From: a virus
Length of the DNA: 64,000 nucleotides
Direction: 5' to 3' (one strand)
IMG/VR virus record: IMGVR_UViG_3300031111_000008
Location: 28,112 to 92,111 of that record
In this document: positions 48,044-56,786 of the stretch, piece after piece
How positions within the stretch are numbered: the first letter of the stretch is position 1
Layout: every line of letters starts with the position of its first letter
Translations under genes and position numbers: made by a program
The notes under the pieces: model-generated
What the model was told of the DNA's origin: nothing
The model's database searches: none
What the model saw: the letters and a program-made list of their open reading frames with translations, nothing else

Positions 48044-48377
48044 GCGACAAATGCTATTTGGAATCCCCGCGTTCGTTGGGGGATTCTTTGTTCGGAGGAG
48101 GGATCCGAAGATAGAAGAGAACTGTAGTGAGGATGGGATTGACATTCTTGATCTTATAGATTCTCGAATGCGGGAACTAGATAGGGCGATTCTTGCTATA
48201 GCAAAGAGCAAGTGTAGACACGTTCCTTATTGTGGTGGCAGGTTGGAAGGATTGGTCTTAGCAAGAAGTATTTTACTTGGAAAAAAAGAGGATGAGGATT
48301 GGATCAGTTACGGAGTGGAAACCGAAGCAATTGTACAAGCATCATCCAGAACGCAACGTCTTCCATCTTCGCCATGA
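48036..48377 (+). CDS. Protein of unknown function with twin-Arg-like start
   Basis: 113 residues. Begins MDRRQMLFGIPAFVGGFF, a basic-hydrophobic segment that could be a signal anchor, followed by RRR. A central conserved-looking RMRELDRAILAIAKSKC region is helical. Unknown. Confidence 0.5.
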   Translation: MDRRQMLFGIPAFVGGFFVRRRDPKIEENCSEDGIDILDLIDSRMRELDRAILAIAKSKCRHVPYCGGRLEGLVLARSILLGKKEDEDWISYGVETEAIVQASSRTQRLPSSP

Positions 48378-48496
48378 AACGAAAACGACGAGTAAAAGGA
48401 CATCGTCAGGCGGGTAGGAAACACAACAAAAGCAGAAAGAAATTGGCTAAAGAACGAAAAAGGAAACTTTCACGCCGCGAGGGTAGTAGCAGGTGA
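48374..48496 (+). CDS. Very basic small protein
   Basis: 40 residues, about half Lys or Arg (KRKRRVKGHRQAGRKHNKSR). Resembles ribosomal or nucleic-acid-binding peptides in composition. ATG overlaps the previous gene. Could bind DNA or RNA; unproven. Confidence 0.45.
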   Translation: MKRKRRVKGHRQAGRKHNKSRKKLAKERKRKLSRREGSSR

Positions 48497-48518
48497 AAAT
48501 GTGAATAGGAGGACTGAA

Positions 48519-48938
48519 ATGATGTGGGATACTGCAAAGCTGAGATGTTATGACGAGATGTGTGAGAGGGTAGAGGAGCAGATTTTACGCATTCGTCAGT
48601 TGGAAAGGCAGGTGGATCATCAAAGTGTGGTTATTGGCAACCAAAAGGCGACGATTGAGGAGTACATTCACAACGAACGTGCAATTGAAAATGCGCTCGC
48701 ACCAGTGTTTGGTCGGTACGGTGGAGAGGGAGAGGAGGAACAAGACTACCCGGCGATGATCAAGAAGATTGTTCACGATTTGGTGGAAGGGAAGAAAGTA
48801 CCGGATATGCACGGTAGTTTGCGTTGTGAGTGTTGCGAGCCAATGGGTGGTTATGACCAGTTGACATGGCTGTCTGATGGCATTTATTTTGACAAGTCGG
48901 CGTTGATGGGCGAAGTCATCGTCGGTGTCGATTTGTAG
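48519..48938 (+). CDS. Protein of unknown function
   Basis: 139 residues from ATG 48519 (AGGAGG seven bases upstream). Coiled-coil N-terminal 55 residues, then an acidic middle and CECCEPMGGYDQLTWLSDG. Not recognised. Confidence 0.5.
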   Translation: MMWDTAKLRCYDEMCERVEEQILRIRQLERQVDHQSVVIGNQKATIEEYIHNERAIENALAPVFGRYGGEGEEEQDYPAMIKKIVHDLVEGKKVPDMHGSLRCECCEPMGGYDQLTWLSDGIYFDKSALMGEVIVGVDL

Positions 48939-48980
48939 TCAGCTAGGGCAATGAAACACAACTGAAAGAGGAGAATTAGT

Positions 48981-49670
48981 ATGTACTTGGTTTATCCTAG
49001 TTACAGGATCATGCCGATGTTCGGGCTGCCGTGGAATCGTTCGTATGGATTGTGGCTGATGCAGCATATCGAAAAGATAGGCCGGACGTGCTACAAGTCG
49101 GAGGACAAGATTACTGACGAATCAGCCGGGCCGTTTTGTGAGATGCTGACGAAACGGGGTCACACCGCAATGATCGAGCACGCAACGGTGAGTGTTCGGT
49201 TTATCGTGACGAGAGGATTCACCCACGAATTAGTCCGGCACCGGATTGCCAGCTACGCTCAAGAGAGTACGAGGTTCTGCGATTACAAGGATGGTCATGT
49301 GATGTTTATCATCACACCGAAAGTCGAAGAGCGGTTGAAGGAGTTTGCGTATTCGAGAATGGCCGAAGGCATCTGGGAGAGTCTCGATACGCGGGGTTGG
49401 CCTTCGGATGTTAGGCGATGGTACGATTACCGACTGGATGTTGAGAAACAGTACAAGTATCTCCGATCCCAAGGATGGAAACCAGAAGAGGCAAGGGATG
49501 AGTTGCCAATCGGGCTGAAGACGGAGATCGTAATTACAGCCAATCTGACGGAGTGGCTTCATATATTCAGTCTGAGGTGTAGCAAGGCCGCACACCCGCA
49601 AATGCGACAATTGATGCCTTTGGTGGAGAAGGATTTTCAAGAGGTTTTACCGGAAGTATTTGCTGGTTGA
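48981..49670 (+). CDS. thyX: Flavin-dependent thymidylate synthase
   Basis: 229 residues. ELVRHRIASYAQESTRF is the ThyX signature R-H-R-x-x-S-x-x-x-x-S-x-R, and RGHTAMIEHATVSVRF the FAD/dUMP segment before it. Converts dUMP to dTMP using methylene-tetrahydrofolate and NADPH, feeding replication. AGAGGAGAATT precedes the ATG. Confidence 0.95.
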   Translation: MYLVYPSYRIMPMFGLPWNRSYGLWLMQHIEKIGRTCYKSEDKITDESAGPFCEMLTKRGHTAMIEHATVSVRFIVTRGFTHELVRHRIASYAQESTRFCDYKDGHVMFIITPKVEERLKEFAYSRMAEGIWESLDTRGWPSDVRRWYDYRLDVEKQYKYLRSQGWKPEEARDELPIGLKTEIVITANLTEWLHIFSLRCSKAAHPQMRQLMPLVEKDFQEVLPEVFAG

Positions 49671-49681
49671 AGGAGAATTCG

Positions 49682-50602
49682 ATGTCAAGCGTAATAGCAA
49701 TTCTAGTTTCTGACATCCACTTGTCTGAGAAACCTCCCATCGCCAGATCGGATGAACCGGATTGGTTTGCAGCGATGGCTCGGCAATTAAACGAGCTGGA
49801 GGATCTGTCAGAGGGATATGATGTTCCAATCATCTGCGCTGGGGATGTGTTCGACAGAGCAAAGCCTTCACCTTGGTTGATAAATTTTGCTTTGGATAAA
49901 CTTCCTGGAATGTACTCCGTAGCAGGGCAGCACGATTTGCCCAACCACCGCATGGAGGACATGGGTAAAAGCGCTTTCTGTACGATGGAGAAATCTCGAA
50001 AGATAAGATTTCTCAAAGGAGTAGATTTTGCCGAGGAGTTTAAGAAGAATGTCTATCTGTATGGATATTCTTGGGGAGAGAATCCACGGCCTTGTGTGAT
50101 GGGAACTAGTCTAAACATATTGGTAATGCACAAATATGTTTGGCATGGGGAATCTCACTATCCAGGCGCGCCAAAAACAGCGAATGTGAGTGTCTGCAAA
50201 GATTTTTTCAAAGGCTATGATGCAGCTCTCGTGGGAGATAATCATCAGTCTTGGAAAACAAAGGTAGGTAACTGCACCGTCTACAATCCGGGTTCTTTCT
50301 TCCGCCGACGAACGACGGACATCGACCACCGGCCCCAGGTGGGATTGCTAAAAAGCGATGGGAAAGTGGAGATCCATTATCTGGACGTGTCTCAGGATAT
50401 TCTCACGGTTACGGATACCGCTGCCCGGCAGGAGGAAGTAGAAACTCTGAAGATGGAGATGGGAAAGTTTATGGAAGGGCTGAAAGGACTCGGGGAAGCC
50501 GGGTTGGATTTTGTGGATGCCGTTGCGGATTACTGCGGACAGAAGGGAGTGAGAAGAGAAATTCGTTCTTTACTAGTCCAAGCAATGGAGGATAAAGGGT
50601 GA
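49682..50602 (+). CDS. SbcD/Mre11-like nuclease
   Basis: 306 residues from ATG 49682. SDIHLS, GDVFDRAKP, GQHDLPNH, VMHKYVWHG and GDNHQSW are the five metallophosphoesterase motifs. Partner of the split SbcC/Rad50 whose halves lie on both sides. The fourth motif has GQHD instead of GNHD. Confidence 0.88.
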   Translation: MSSVIAILVSDIHLSEKPPIARSDEPDWFAAMARQLNELEDLSEGYDVPIICAGDVFDRAKPSPWLINFALDKLPGMYSVAGQHDLPNHRMEDMGKSAFCTMEKSRKIRFLKGVDFAEEFKKNVYLYGYSWGENPRPCVMGTSLNILVMHKYVWHGESHYPGAPKTANVSVCKDFFKGYDAALVGDNHQSWKTKVGNCTVYNPGSFFRRRTTDIDHRPQVGLLKSDGKVEIHYLDVSQDILTVTDTAARQEEVETLKMEMGKFMEGLKGLGEAGLDFVDAVADYCGQKGVRREIRSLLVQAMEDKG

Positions 50603-50766
50603 CTATCAAACTTAATGATGACGATGTCATGCCGTTTGGGAAATACAAAGGACAGAGACTTGGAGAAATTGAGGATAGCTACTTTTTGTGGTTCTTAAAG
50701 CAAGAATGGAGTAGCAAGTTTCCTGATTTGGTTGAATACGCTCAATTAGTAGAGGAGGATGAGTGA
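50599..50766 (+). CDS. DUF3820-like small protein
   Basis: 55 residues from GTG overlapping the previous TGA. MPFGKYKGQRLGEIEDSYFL is the DUF3820 signature, found in many phages and bacteria, also within exonucleases. Function unknown. Confidence 0.75.
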   Translation: MTIKLNDDDVMPFGKYKGQRLGEIEDSYFLWFLKQEWSSKFPDLVEYAQLVEEDE

Positions 50767-50945
50767 TGAGATATTGGGTTTTGATCTCCAGAAAGAAGGG
50801 CGGCAACTATAGGATTGGTCCGTTCAAAACCAGGGAGGAAGCTACTCGCATAATGTTCAACAATTCCAAACGTCCGAGTGTGCAGGAAGTTGAACTAATC
50901 GAGGAGGTTGTTGAGGAATTGAAGGAGGACCAGAATGACGCTTGA
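50766..50945 (+). CDS. Small protein of unknown function
   Basis: 59 residues, ATG overlapping the previous TGA. Beta-alpha pattern (YWVLISRKKGGNYRIGPFKT) with an acidic tail. Unknown. Confidence 0.5.
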   Translation: MRYWVLISRKKGGNYRIGPFKTREEATRIMFNNSKRPSVQEVELIEEVVEELKEDQNDA

Positions 50946-51195
50946 ACTAAAAGAATTTGATCGTCTGAAAAAGGAAGCCGAGAACCTTCGTCGGCAAGCG
51001 GACAAGGCCCAAGGAGCTTTGGAACAGACTATGGCCATACTCAAGGAAGAGTACGAGTGCGATACCATAGAAGAAGCCAAAGAGTTGGCTGAACAGTATA
51101 GCGAGGAAGCCGACAAGCTCAAAGCCCGTTTCGAGAAAGCGGAGAAGGCTTTCAGGGAGAAGTGGGAAGATGTGCTAGATGGGAATTGGGAATAA
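50935..51195 (+). CDS. Coiled-coil protein
   Basis: 86 residues, almost all charged helix (LKKEAENLRRQADKAQGAL). Positioned just before the C-terminal SbcC half; it might supply part of the missing second coiled-coil strand. That is inference from position. Confidence 0.5.
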   Translation: MTLELKEFDRLKKEAENLRRQADKAQGALEQTMAILKEEYECDTIEEAKELAEQYSEEADKLKARFEKAEKAFREKWEDVLDGNWE

Positions 51196-51243
51196 GGAGG
51201 ACGATGAGAATTTTTGCATCTGCCCGACGAGGAAGGGGAAAGA

Positions 51244-51825
51244 ATGATAAGCGATTGGAAAACTGAAGTAGACCGTCTAGCTTTTCAGAGGGGGGTGGCT
51301 GAAGAGACTCTGAAGAGGGAAGAGGAGAATCTGAAGCGAGCCGCTGAATATCGGGAGGATGTCGAGGAGACTCAAATCATCGTCCAGACGGTTGCTCAGG
51401 CAGTTCAACAGCAGATCCATAATCGTGTAGCTGGTGTAGTCTCTCAGTGCTTAGAAGCTGTTTTCGACGATCCTTACGAATTTCAGATTGTTTTTGAACA
51501 GAAGCGGGGCAAGACCGAAGCCCGGTTAGTGTTCGTACGGGATGGTTTGGAAGTAGATCCCATGACGGCATCGGGTGGTGGGGTTGTTGACGTTGCGGCT
51601 TTCGCTCTCAGGCTCTCCTCGTTGCTTCTCCTGCGTCCCGCCGTAAGACGAGTGATTGTAGCGGACGAGCCTTTCCGCTTCGTCTCAGCCCAATACAGGG
51701 GCAGAATACGGGCAATGCTGGAAGGGCTCGCAGAAGACATGGGAATTCAATTCATAATCGTGACCCACATCGATGATCTCAAGATGGGGACGATTGTGGA
51801 TTTGAGTCGGGCGGTGCCAGAATGA
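51244..51825 (+). CDS. SbcC/Rad50 C-terminal half (split)
   Basis: 193 residues from ATG 51244. A short coiled coil leads to MTASGGGVVDVAAFALRLS (ABC signature), VIVADEPFRFVS (Walker B and D-loop) and IIVTHIDDL (H-loop). No Walker A; it completes the protein at 46471. The halves are 3.6 kb apart with sbcD, thyX and others between. Its stop overlaps the end of the convergent minus-strand gene. Confidence 0.85.
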   Translation: MISDWKTEVDRLAFQRGVAEETLKREEENLKRAAEYREDVEETQIIVQTVAQAVQQQIHNRVAGVVSQCLEAVFDDPYEFQIVFEQKRGKTEARLVFVRDGLEVDPMTASGGGVVDVAAFALRLSSLLLLRPAVRRVIVADEPFRFVSAQYRGRIRAMLEGLAEDMGIQFIIVTHIDDLKMGTIVDLSRAVPE

Positions 51826-52021
51826 CGAAGGAGTCGGCGCTGTCGTCTCTTCGTTTTCTCGTGGTGCTCACGGTCGTGCCGTCAGTGAATCGGGTAAGCC
51901 AGCAATAATGCTTACGTCCAGCCGATTCGGAAACCAGCCCTCCATCTACGACTAGCAAAGCTCTGTCCATAGCTTGGGCGGCGGTGATCTTTTCGTCGTA
52001 TCTGATGATGATGGTTTTCAT
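51779..52021 (-). CDS. Small conserved phage protein
   Basis: 80 residues. ITAAQAMDRALLVVDGGLV, GRKHYCWLTRFTDGTTVSTTRK and SADSFVI follow an order I have seen in small phage proteins of unknown role. The last 16 codons overlap the SbcC half tail to tail. Confidence 0.6.
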   Translation of the reverse strand: MKTIIIRYDEKITAAQAMDRALLVVDGGLVSESAGRKHYCWLTRFTDGTTVSTTRKRRDDSADSFVILAPPDSNPQSSPS

Positions 52022-52701
52022 TGGTTTTTATTTCTCCACTTCTCGGCTTTTGATTTGAAGTTTTTTGACAAGGCGATTTCCGGTGGGTATCTCTTTAGCC
52101 GTTGCCGAACTCTTTCCCGACTAATTCCAAGCCACCGAGCCCAATCTGATATGCAACCGGATTTCTTGTTGAAAGTGTACCAAATTCCTGCTCGCCTAGC
52201 TTGCAGTTCTTGGAAAGTTATCCACTGAAAGTTTTCTGGCCCGTACTTTCGACTCTCATCGATTCTCGCGAGTACCTTATTTTCGGGAGGATGTCCTACG
52301 TCAGCGGCGAAGTTCAAATACGAATTTTTCCACCTCTTGCAAAGCTCATTGGGGTAGCGGAATTTCAATCCAGCCCACCTATAGTAAAACAGTGTTTTTG
52401 ATTGTCCTCCACTTTTTCCCGGTTTCTTATATTTGTGAGCACACTCTTGGCAGTGGGTGCTTATTCCTCCTCGCAGATTTCCAGTGGTGTAGAGATTGTA
52501 CGATCCGCAATCGCACAAACCAACCCACTTGGATTGGATTGAAGTACATGGTTGAGACTTTTTGGATCTCTTCCTGCCCGCGTAAGCTACGATTTTGAGA
52601 TGCCCAAAAGTTTCTCCAATCAGGTTTTTGAAAACGGCGTGTGAGTTGAGGGGTTGGGCTTTTACAATTTTTCCCGTTAGCAGATTGTATTTACGAGGCA
52701 T
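52018..52701 (-). CDS. HNH/NUMOD-like homing endonuclease family protein
   Basis: 227 residues from the ATG complement at 52699-52701. NLIGETFGHLKIVAYAG, GLCDCGSYNLYTTGNL, HCQECAHKYK, FYYRWAGLKFRYPNELCKRW and RIDESRKYGPENFQWIT follow the layout of phage AP2/HNH homing proteins; the C-terminal SDWARWLGISRERVRQRL is a helix-turn-helix. A stub of the same family lies at 29996. Confidence 0.7.
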   Translation of the reverse strand: MPRKYNLLTGKIVKAQPLNSHAVFKNLIGETFGHLKIVAYAGRKRSKKSQPCTSIQSKWVGLCDCGSYNLYTTGNLRGGISTHCQECAHKYKKPGKSGGQSKTLFYYRWAGLKFRYPNELCKRWKNSYLNFAADVGHPPENKVLARIDESRKYGPENFQWITFQELQARRAGIWYTFNKKSGCISDWARWLGISRERVRQRLKRYPPEIALSKNFKSKAEKWRNKNQ

Positions 52702-53362
52702 TTTTCTCTCTTTCACTATTGTTGATCACTTCTCCAAGATGGATTCGATTTGCTGGGACGGAAGGATTCTCGGGCTGACATTTTTCAACATATCTTGCAG
52801 CCGTACGGCGAGATAAGCCGGTTTTTTCCATGATTCTCTTGTAGGTCAGTCCCGATTTTCTCATGCGATAGACTACACGAGGATCCATTTTGGTTGTCCC
52901 AGGCTTTCTTCCTTTGTACTTTCCCTTCTTTTTGGCGATGGCGATTCCGGCAGCTTGTCGTTCTCTTCTGGTTTCCTGCTCCATTTCGGCGACGGCGAAT
53001 AGCACGGAGGCGATGAGTTTCCCGCCCGCTCCTGAAAAATCCAGCTGTTGGGTGACGGAGACTACACGGATATTTTTTTCACACCAGTCACATAGGGTAT
53101 TGATGCCGTCTTTCAGCGAACGTGAAAGACGATCCAACTTCCAGACGACGACTGTTTTGATCTGCCCGTTGAAGATCATTTGTTGCAATTTTTTCAGTTC
53201 AGGACGGTCGAGGTTGTCGCCCGTCTGCTTGTCGACGAAGAAGATCACATCCTTCCTCTTGTAGCAATTGCCTTTCAGCCACTTGACGATCTCGGAACGC
53301 TGCCCAGCAGCATTTTGAGAGCAAGTGCTGACGCGAATGTACACTGCTGTTGATGGGTTCAT
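52691..53362 (-). CDS. Serine recombinase (resolvase/invertase type)
   Basis: 223 residues. AVYIRVSTCSQN holds the catalytic Ser, VVWKLDRLSRSLKDG and AEMEQETRRERQAAG the other catalytic and dimer-interface residues. The C-terminal GLTYKRIMEKTGLSRRTAARYV is a Hin-type HTH. Full small-resolvase length. It could resolve multimers or invert a segment; no clear inverted sites were seen in the window. Confidence 0.92.
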   Translation of the reverse strand: MNPSTAVYIRVSTCSQNAAGQRSEIVKWLKGNCYKRKDVIFFVDKQTGDNLDRPELKKLQQMIFNGQIKTVVVWKLDRLSRSLKDGINTLCDWCEKNIRVVSVTQQLDFSGAGGKLIASVLFAVAEMEQETRRERQAAGIAIAKKKGKYKGRKPGTTKMDPRVVYRMRKSGLTYKRIMEKTGLSRRTAARYVEKCQPENPSVPANRIHLGEVINNSEREKNAS

Positions 53363-54432
53363 TTTAACTCCAGAGTCGTTTTTCTTTCTGCGCTGGTTAG
53401 TATGGTGGAAGATTTTTCAATACGCACTATGACAATAGAATCATCTTGTGGCATTGGTGGTTCTGCGAAACTCTTGAAGATGATTACAGATTGATCTTTG
53501 CATTCTTTCACGGTGGCCGAATCGAAAGCCCACACGGTAGCCGAGTTGTAAGCCTCTACGGTAGCCGAGTTGTAAGCCGTCACGGTAGCCGAGTTGTAAG
53601 CCCTTACGGTAGCCGAGTTGTAAGCCTCTACGGTAGCCGAGTTGTAAGCCTCTACGGTAGCCGAGTTGTAAGCCTCTACGGTAGCCGAGTTGTAAGCCTC
53701 TACGGTAGCCGAGCCGGAAGCCGTCACGGTAGCCGAATCAAAAGCCCACACGGTAGCCGAGCCGTAAGCCTCTACGGTAGCCGAGCCGCAAGCCGTCACG
53801 GTGGCCGAATCGCGAGCCCTCACGGTAGCCGAGCCGTAAGCCTTTACGGTAGCCGAGTTGCAAGCCGTCACGGTGGCCGAATCGCGAGCCCTCACGGTAG
53901 CCGAGCCGCAAGCCTCTACGGTAGCCGAGCCGCAAGCCCTCACGGTAGCCGAATCGTAAGCCGTCACGATGGTCGAGCCGGAAGCGTGTACGGTAGCCGA
54001 GTCGGAAGCCCATACGGTAGCCGAATCGTAAGCCGTCACGGTAGCCGAGCCGGAAGCGTGTACGGTAGCCGAGTCGGAAGCCGTCACGGTGACCGAGCCT
54101 ACAGCGTATACCTCTCCTTCCTTAACCTCTCTTTTTCCTTCTCTGATGATTTTCTTCTCGGCCCAATCGACCAGCCCCAACCTGGTGCGGCGTTCGATGT
54201 CTCGTACGCCCGCCCAGTCTGGGAGGATGTCTTGATCGAGTTGAAAGTTCCACTCGTCAAGAGGTTTTGAGAAGTCTTTTTCGGGCGGCGTAATCTCCAC
54301 GCGGACGATATTCGGACCCCGAACTCCGTCTGCGTTTAGAGAATGCTCGTCGATGATGTCTTCGTGAGAATCTGTTTTGACCGACCAAAAGATCTTATCT
54401 TTTGTCAGAACGAAAGAGGCTGGTTGACACAT
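53359..54432 (-). CDS. Octapeptide-repeat protein, copy 1
   Basis: 357 residues. Residues 1-110 are a unique domain (DKIFWSVKTDSHEDIIDEHS, DWAGVRDIERRTRLGLVDWA); 110-315 are about 26 copies of an eight-residue unit N/D/G-S-A-T-V-x-A-x. Such regular units should stack as a beta-solenoid. A short tail follows. Copy 2 at 60367 has the same N-terminus almost base for base. Role unknown; an adhesive or ice-binding-like surface, or a ruler, are guesses. Confidence 0.75.
   Translation of the reverse strand: MCQPASFVLTKDKIFWSVKTDSHEDIIDEHSLNADGVRGPNIVRVEITPPEKDFSKPLDEWNFQLDQDILPDWAGVRDIERRTRLGLVDWAEKKIIREGKREVKEGEVYAVGSVTVTASDSATVHASGSATVTAYDSATVWASDSATVHASGSTIVTAYDSATVRACGSATVEACGSATVRARDSATVTACNSATVKAYGSATVRARDSATVTACGSATVEAYGSATVWAFDSATVTASGSATVEAYNSATVEAYNSATVEAYNSATVEAYNSATVRAYNSATVTAYNSATVEAYNSATVWAFDSATVKECKDQSVIIFKSFAEPPMPQDDSIVIVRIEKSSTILTSAERKTTLELK
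53512..54100 (-). repeat. 24-bp tandem repeats coding octapeptides (copy 1)
   Basis: Period exactly 24 bases, on the plus strand of the form ACGGTAGCCGAGTYGTAAGCC plus three. Units differ mainly at the two variable residues. A run of identical units (GAG TTG TAA GCC pattern) near 53540-53700 indicates recent duplication. Confidence 0.9.
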
Positions 54433-54525
54433 GTTCGGGGTTCTTTCTTTTTACTTTTGAAATTGAATTGGAGAGGGCTGATTCCAAAACGCACGATTGT
54501 TATCTGTAGATATTCCACGAGGAAT

Positions 54526-54560
54526 GTAAAAGGTGCCCCGTTTGTATAGGTCCGGGGCAC
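54526..54560 (-). terminator. Terminator downstream of the DUF932 gene
   Basis: Perfect eight-pair stem (GTGCCCCG with CGGGGCAC, 54533-54560), twelve-base loop, and CTTTTA on the minus strand. Confidence 0.75.
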
Positions 54561-54600
54561 GACCTTAAAACCAAAATTCCGCGACGATTGGTTAATCATT

Positions 54601-55344
54601 CTATGCCGAAACAGCAATTCCCGCGAAGCTGTCGAGTAGTCCGTGCAACGCCATCGTTCGACGAGGCAGGTTTTCGGGCTTGACGACTTTCAGGGCTTCT
54701 GTGCAGGCATTGAAGTACCGCCAGAGGGTCTTGTCTCCGAACTCCTCGTGATCGGGTTCCCGCCACTGCTCGATGACCTTGGGCAAGTTCCGAGTGGAGA
54801 TTGCTCGTACGTCGAGAGCTTGGATAGTCAGATCGTGGGCTTCTGCGTCAGTCAGTTCGTATTGCTTATACGCGGCGAACCTCATGTCTTGCCCTCTTCG
54901 GGCATCTCCGATTTTTCCTACGGCAGTAGCAATCAGTTGGGGCAAATCCCTTCCGATCCAACGAGTGTGCTTCCTGGCAATGACAATCTCGCCGCTGAAG
55001 CTCATGTTGTCACAAACGAAAACATGAGCACCAACCGACAAACCGGCGGGGAATACTTTGTCGTGGGAATTTCTTAGCCCCATCAGAGTACCGTAGTCGT
55101 CATGGTCATCACCATTTTCAAGCCGCATCAGCCCGAAGTAGCGAGCGCCATCGTAGGCTAGCCCGTGCTGCTCTTGGGTGACCTTGAGCCCAGTCTGAGT
55201 GATCGTATCCCGAACTCGATTCACGAGGTCGGCGTGCGGAATAGGGGTCCAAGACTTGGTAGATTCGGGGGTGGGAACCATTTCGATTTCCTCGAAGCTG
55301 GTTTCCTCGCCGCCACAGTGCAACAAAAGTCCTTCAAGAGCCAT
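54601..55344 (-). CDS. DUF932 phage/plasmid-like protein
   Basis: 247 residues. PHADLVNRVRDTI, YFGLMRLENG, LRNSHDKVFPAGLSVGAHVFVCDN and SGEIVIARKHT are the DUF932 pattern found in plasmids, phages and integrative elements. Molecular function unknown. It is the gene served by the promoter at 55403-55431. Confidence 0.88.
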   Translation of the reverse strand: MALEGLLLHCGGEETSFEEIEMVPTPESTKSWTPIPHADLVNRVRDTITQTGLKVTQEQHGLAYDGARYFGLMRLENGDDHDDYGTLMGLRNSHDKVFPAGLSVGAHVFVCDNMSFSGEIVIARKHTRWIGRDLPQLIATAVGKIGDARRGQDMRFAAYKQYELTDAEAHDLTIQALDVRAISTRNLPKVIEQWREPDHEEFGDKTLWRYFNACTEALKVVKPENLPRRTMALHGLLDSFAGIAVSA

Positions 55345-55402
55345 TGTGGATTCTCCTTAAAAAGGGAGGTTGGTTTGTGTTTCCTTGCCTTTGACACCAA
55401 CT

Positions 55403-55431
55403 ATTTTACCAAAAGTAAGATGGCTTGTCAA
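55403..55431 (-). promoter_or_regulatory. Consensus phage promoter 1 (minus strand)
   Basis: TTGACA (55426-55431), 17-base spacer and TAAAAT (55403-55408) with TGG before it. TTGACAAGC and TAAAATAGTTGGT recur at the other two minus promoters. Confidence 0.85.
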
Positions 55432-55449
55432 CAGCACTTGAGAAAATTT

Positions 55450-55851
55450 TCAGTTGTTACGATTCTTGCTTGTGGAGACTACTGAAAGAATACTGCTTAC
55501 TGATCCCTCGTAGTCTGAATGCACAGAAACCACGAGGGCTTCTCCTTCGTCACGGAACCAGTTTGATGGTACTATTACGACATCACCAACTTTTACGTCG
55601 TATTCACAGTGATAGGCATACGCATTACCACTTCCAGCAAACTTGACTTCGATCAATCCTGGTATTGCATTGGCAATTTTTTTGGCGGTTCTTTCTGCTT
55701 CTGCTTTTTCTTTGGCTGCTTTCTCGCAGGCTTTGCAACAATTTCCTACGCCCCGTACAAACCCTTCCAGATCTTCCCACAATGGGAATTGTTTTTTGCA
55801 GAAGGGGCATTCGTATCCTTCCTTCTCAGCATTGCGTCCGGCTAGGCACAC
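55450..55851 (-). CDS. Zinc-finger protein with small beta domain
   Basis: 133 residues from the GTG at 55849-55851, chosen because GGGAGGAG stands just before it and an AATGATAA element, always intergenic elsewhere, lies at 55867. YECPFCKKQF and NCCKACEKAA give two cysteine pairs and an Ala/Lys helix; the C-terminal DVKVGDVVIVPSNW resembles a KOW-like barrel. Unknown function. Confidence 0.6.
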   Translation of the reverse strand: MCLAGRNAEKEGYECPFCKKQFPLWEDLEGFVRGVGNCCKACEKAAKEKAEAERTAKKIANAIPGLIEVKFAGSGNAYAYHCEYDVKVGDVVIVPSNWFRDEGEALVVSVHSDYEGSVSSILSVVSTSKNRNN

Positions 55852-55880
55852 GGATTTCTCCTCCCTAATGATAAGTGATT

Positions 55881-56780
55881 TCAAATCTGACAAGAGCCGT
55901 CTACAGAATTCTCCCTACCCGTGGGGATCCGCTCGACGGTTTCCCGGTGGACAATGCTGCCCTTCCGCATGACGATTTTGCAAAGGGATTTCTTCGGCCC
56001 ATACCAGACTAGAGCCGGATGCGGTCTTCTGATGTGGGGTATTACCTCCATTCCTGCTCCAATGTTCCAACCCTTTTTACCTCGACGATGTGCCTTCTTC
56101 ACGAACTTTGGATCCAGAGTCTTTTCAAACTTCTCCCGATCCTTCACCAACACGTCTGGGGAAATTAACTCGGCATCGTTTCCAATCAGGCAGAGGGTGC
56201 AGACAAGCCGCAGACAATCCATTTCTACGTCGGTAGGTAATTGCAAACCCACTGCCAGGGATTCCATGTCGGCTTCCAGGTCCAAGGTGCTTTCTACGCT
56301 TACTCCTTTTGCAGTGGGAAAGTTCCGGTAGGTATAAACCGGCAAACTTATGGTGGGTATATCAATGGGTTTCTGCCGTTCCCCCAGGTCCATCCAAATA
56401 GTGATCCCGCCTTGTCCCTGGAGGTTGCATCCAGAAATCAACAGACAACGAATCGATTCTTCCTTACCGTCTTGTTCCCAAGTGAATACGTTTTTGTTGG
56501 TGGGCAGGCGGATTTCCAGAACTTCCATAGGCAGCTTGATTAGCGCCGAGTCGATGTCCAATTTCAACCGAGTAAGCATCGGCACGATGGATGGGTAGAC
56601 GTTGTAGTATGGACACCGATCCTGTATCCAAAGCTTCTCCGCAGTGCAACGGTTTGCCAAAGTGGGATCGTCCTTGGCGGCGGCGATGTTCCAAGCTTCG
56701 TCATAAAAACCCTCGGCGGTTTGGTGGGTTCCCAGCTTTTTGAAGATCGGGAACAACGGCTGGAATTTGTGGAAGTTCAT
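55881..56780 (-). CDS. Conserved phage protein of unknown function
   Basis: 299 residues. RCTAEKLWIQDRCPYYNVYP, MLTRLKLDIDSALI, DVEMDCLRLVCTLCLIGND and HPALVWYGPKKS form long conserved-looking blocks that I recall in other phage proteins without assigned function. Largest product of this minus-strand stretch apart from the repeat proteins. Confidence 0.65.
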   Translation of the reverse strand: MNFHKFQPLFPIFKKLGTHQTAEGFYDEAWNIAAAKDDPTLANRCTAEKLWIQDRCPYYNVYPSIVPMLTRLKLDIDSALIKLPMEVLEIRLPTNKNVFTWEQDGKEESIRCLLISGCNLQGQGGITIWMDLGERQKPIDIPTISLPVYTYRNFPTAKGVSVESTLDLEADMESLAVGLQLPTDVEMDCLRLVCTLCLIGNDAELISPDVLVKDREKFEKTLDPKFVKKAHRRGKKGWNIGAGMEVIPHIRRPHPALVWYGPKKSLCKIVMRKGSIVHRETVERIPTGRENSVDGSCQI

Positions 56781-56786
56781 TGGGTT

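Noticed and set aside
53512-54100. 24-bp periodic repeats as a CRISPR array
   Set aside because: No unique spacers; the period encodes in-frame octapeptides on the minus strand and units vary gradually.
53446-54270. Long plus-strand ORFs over the octapeptide genes (also 60505-61260)
   Set aside because: Antisense shadows caused by the 24-bp period; the minus-strand frames carry the unique N-terminal domain and ribosome sites.
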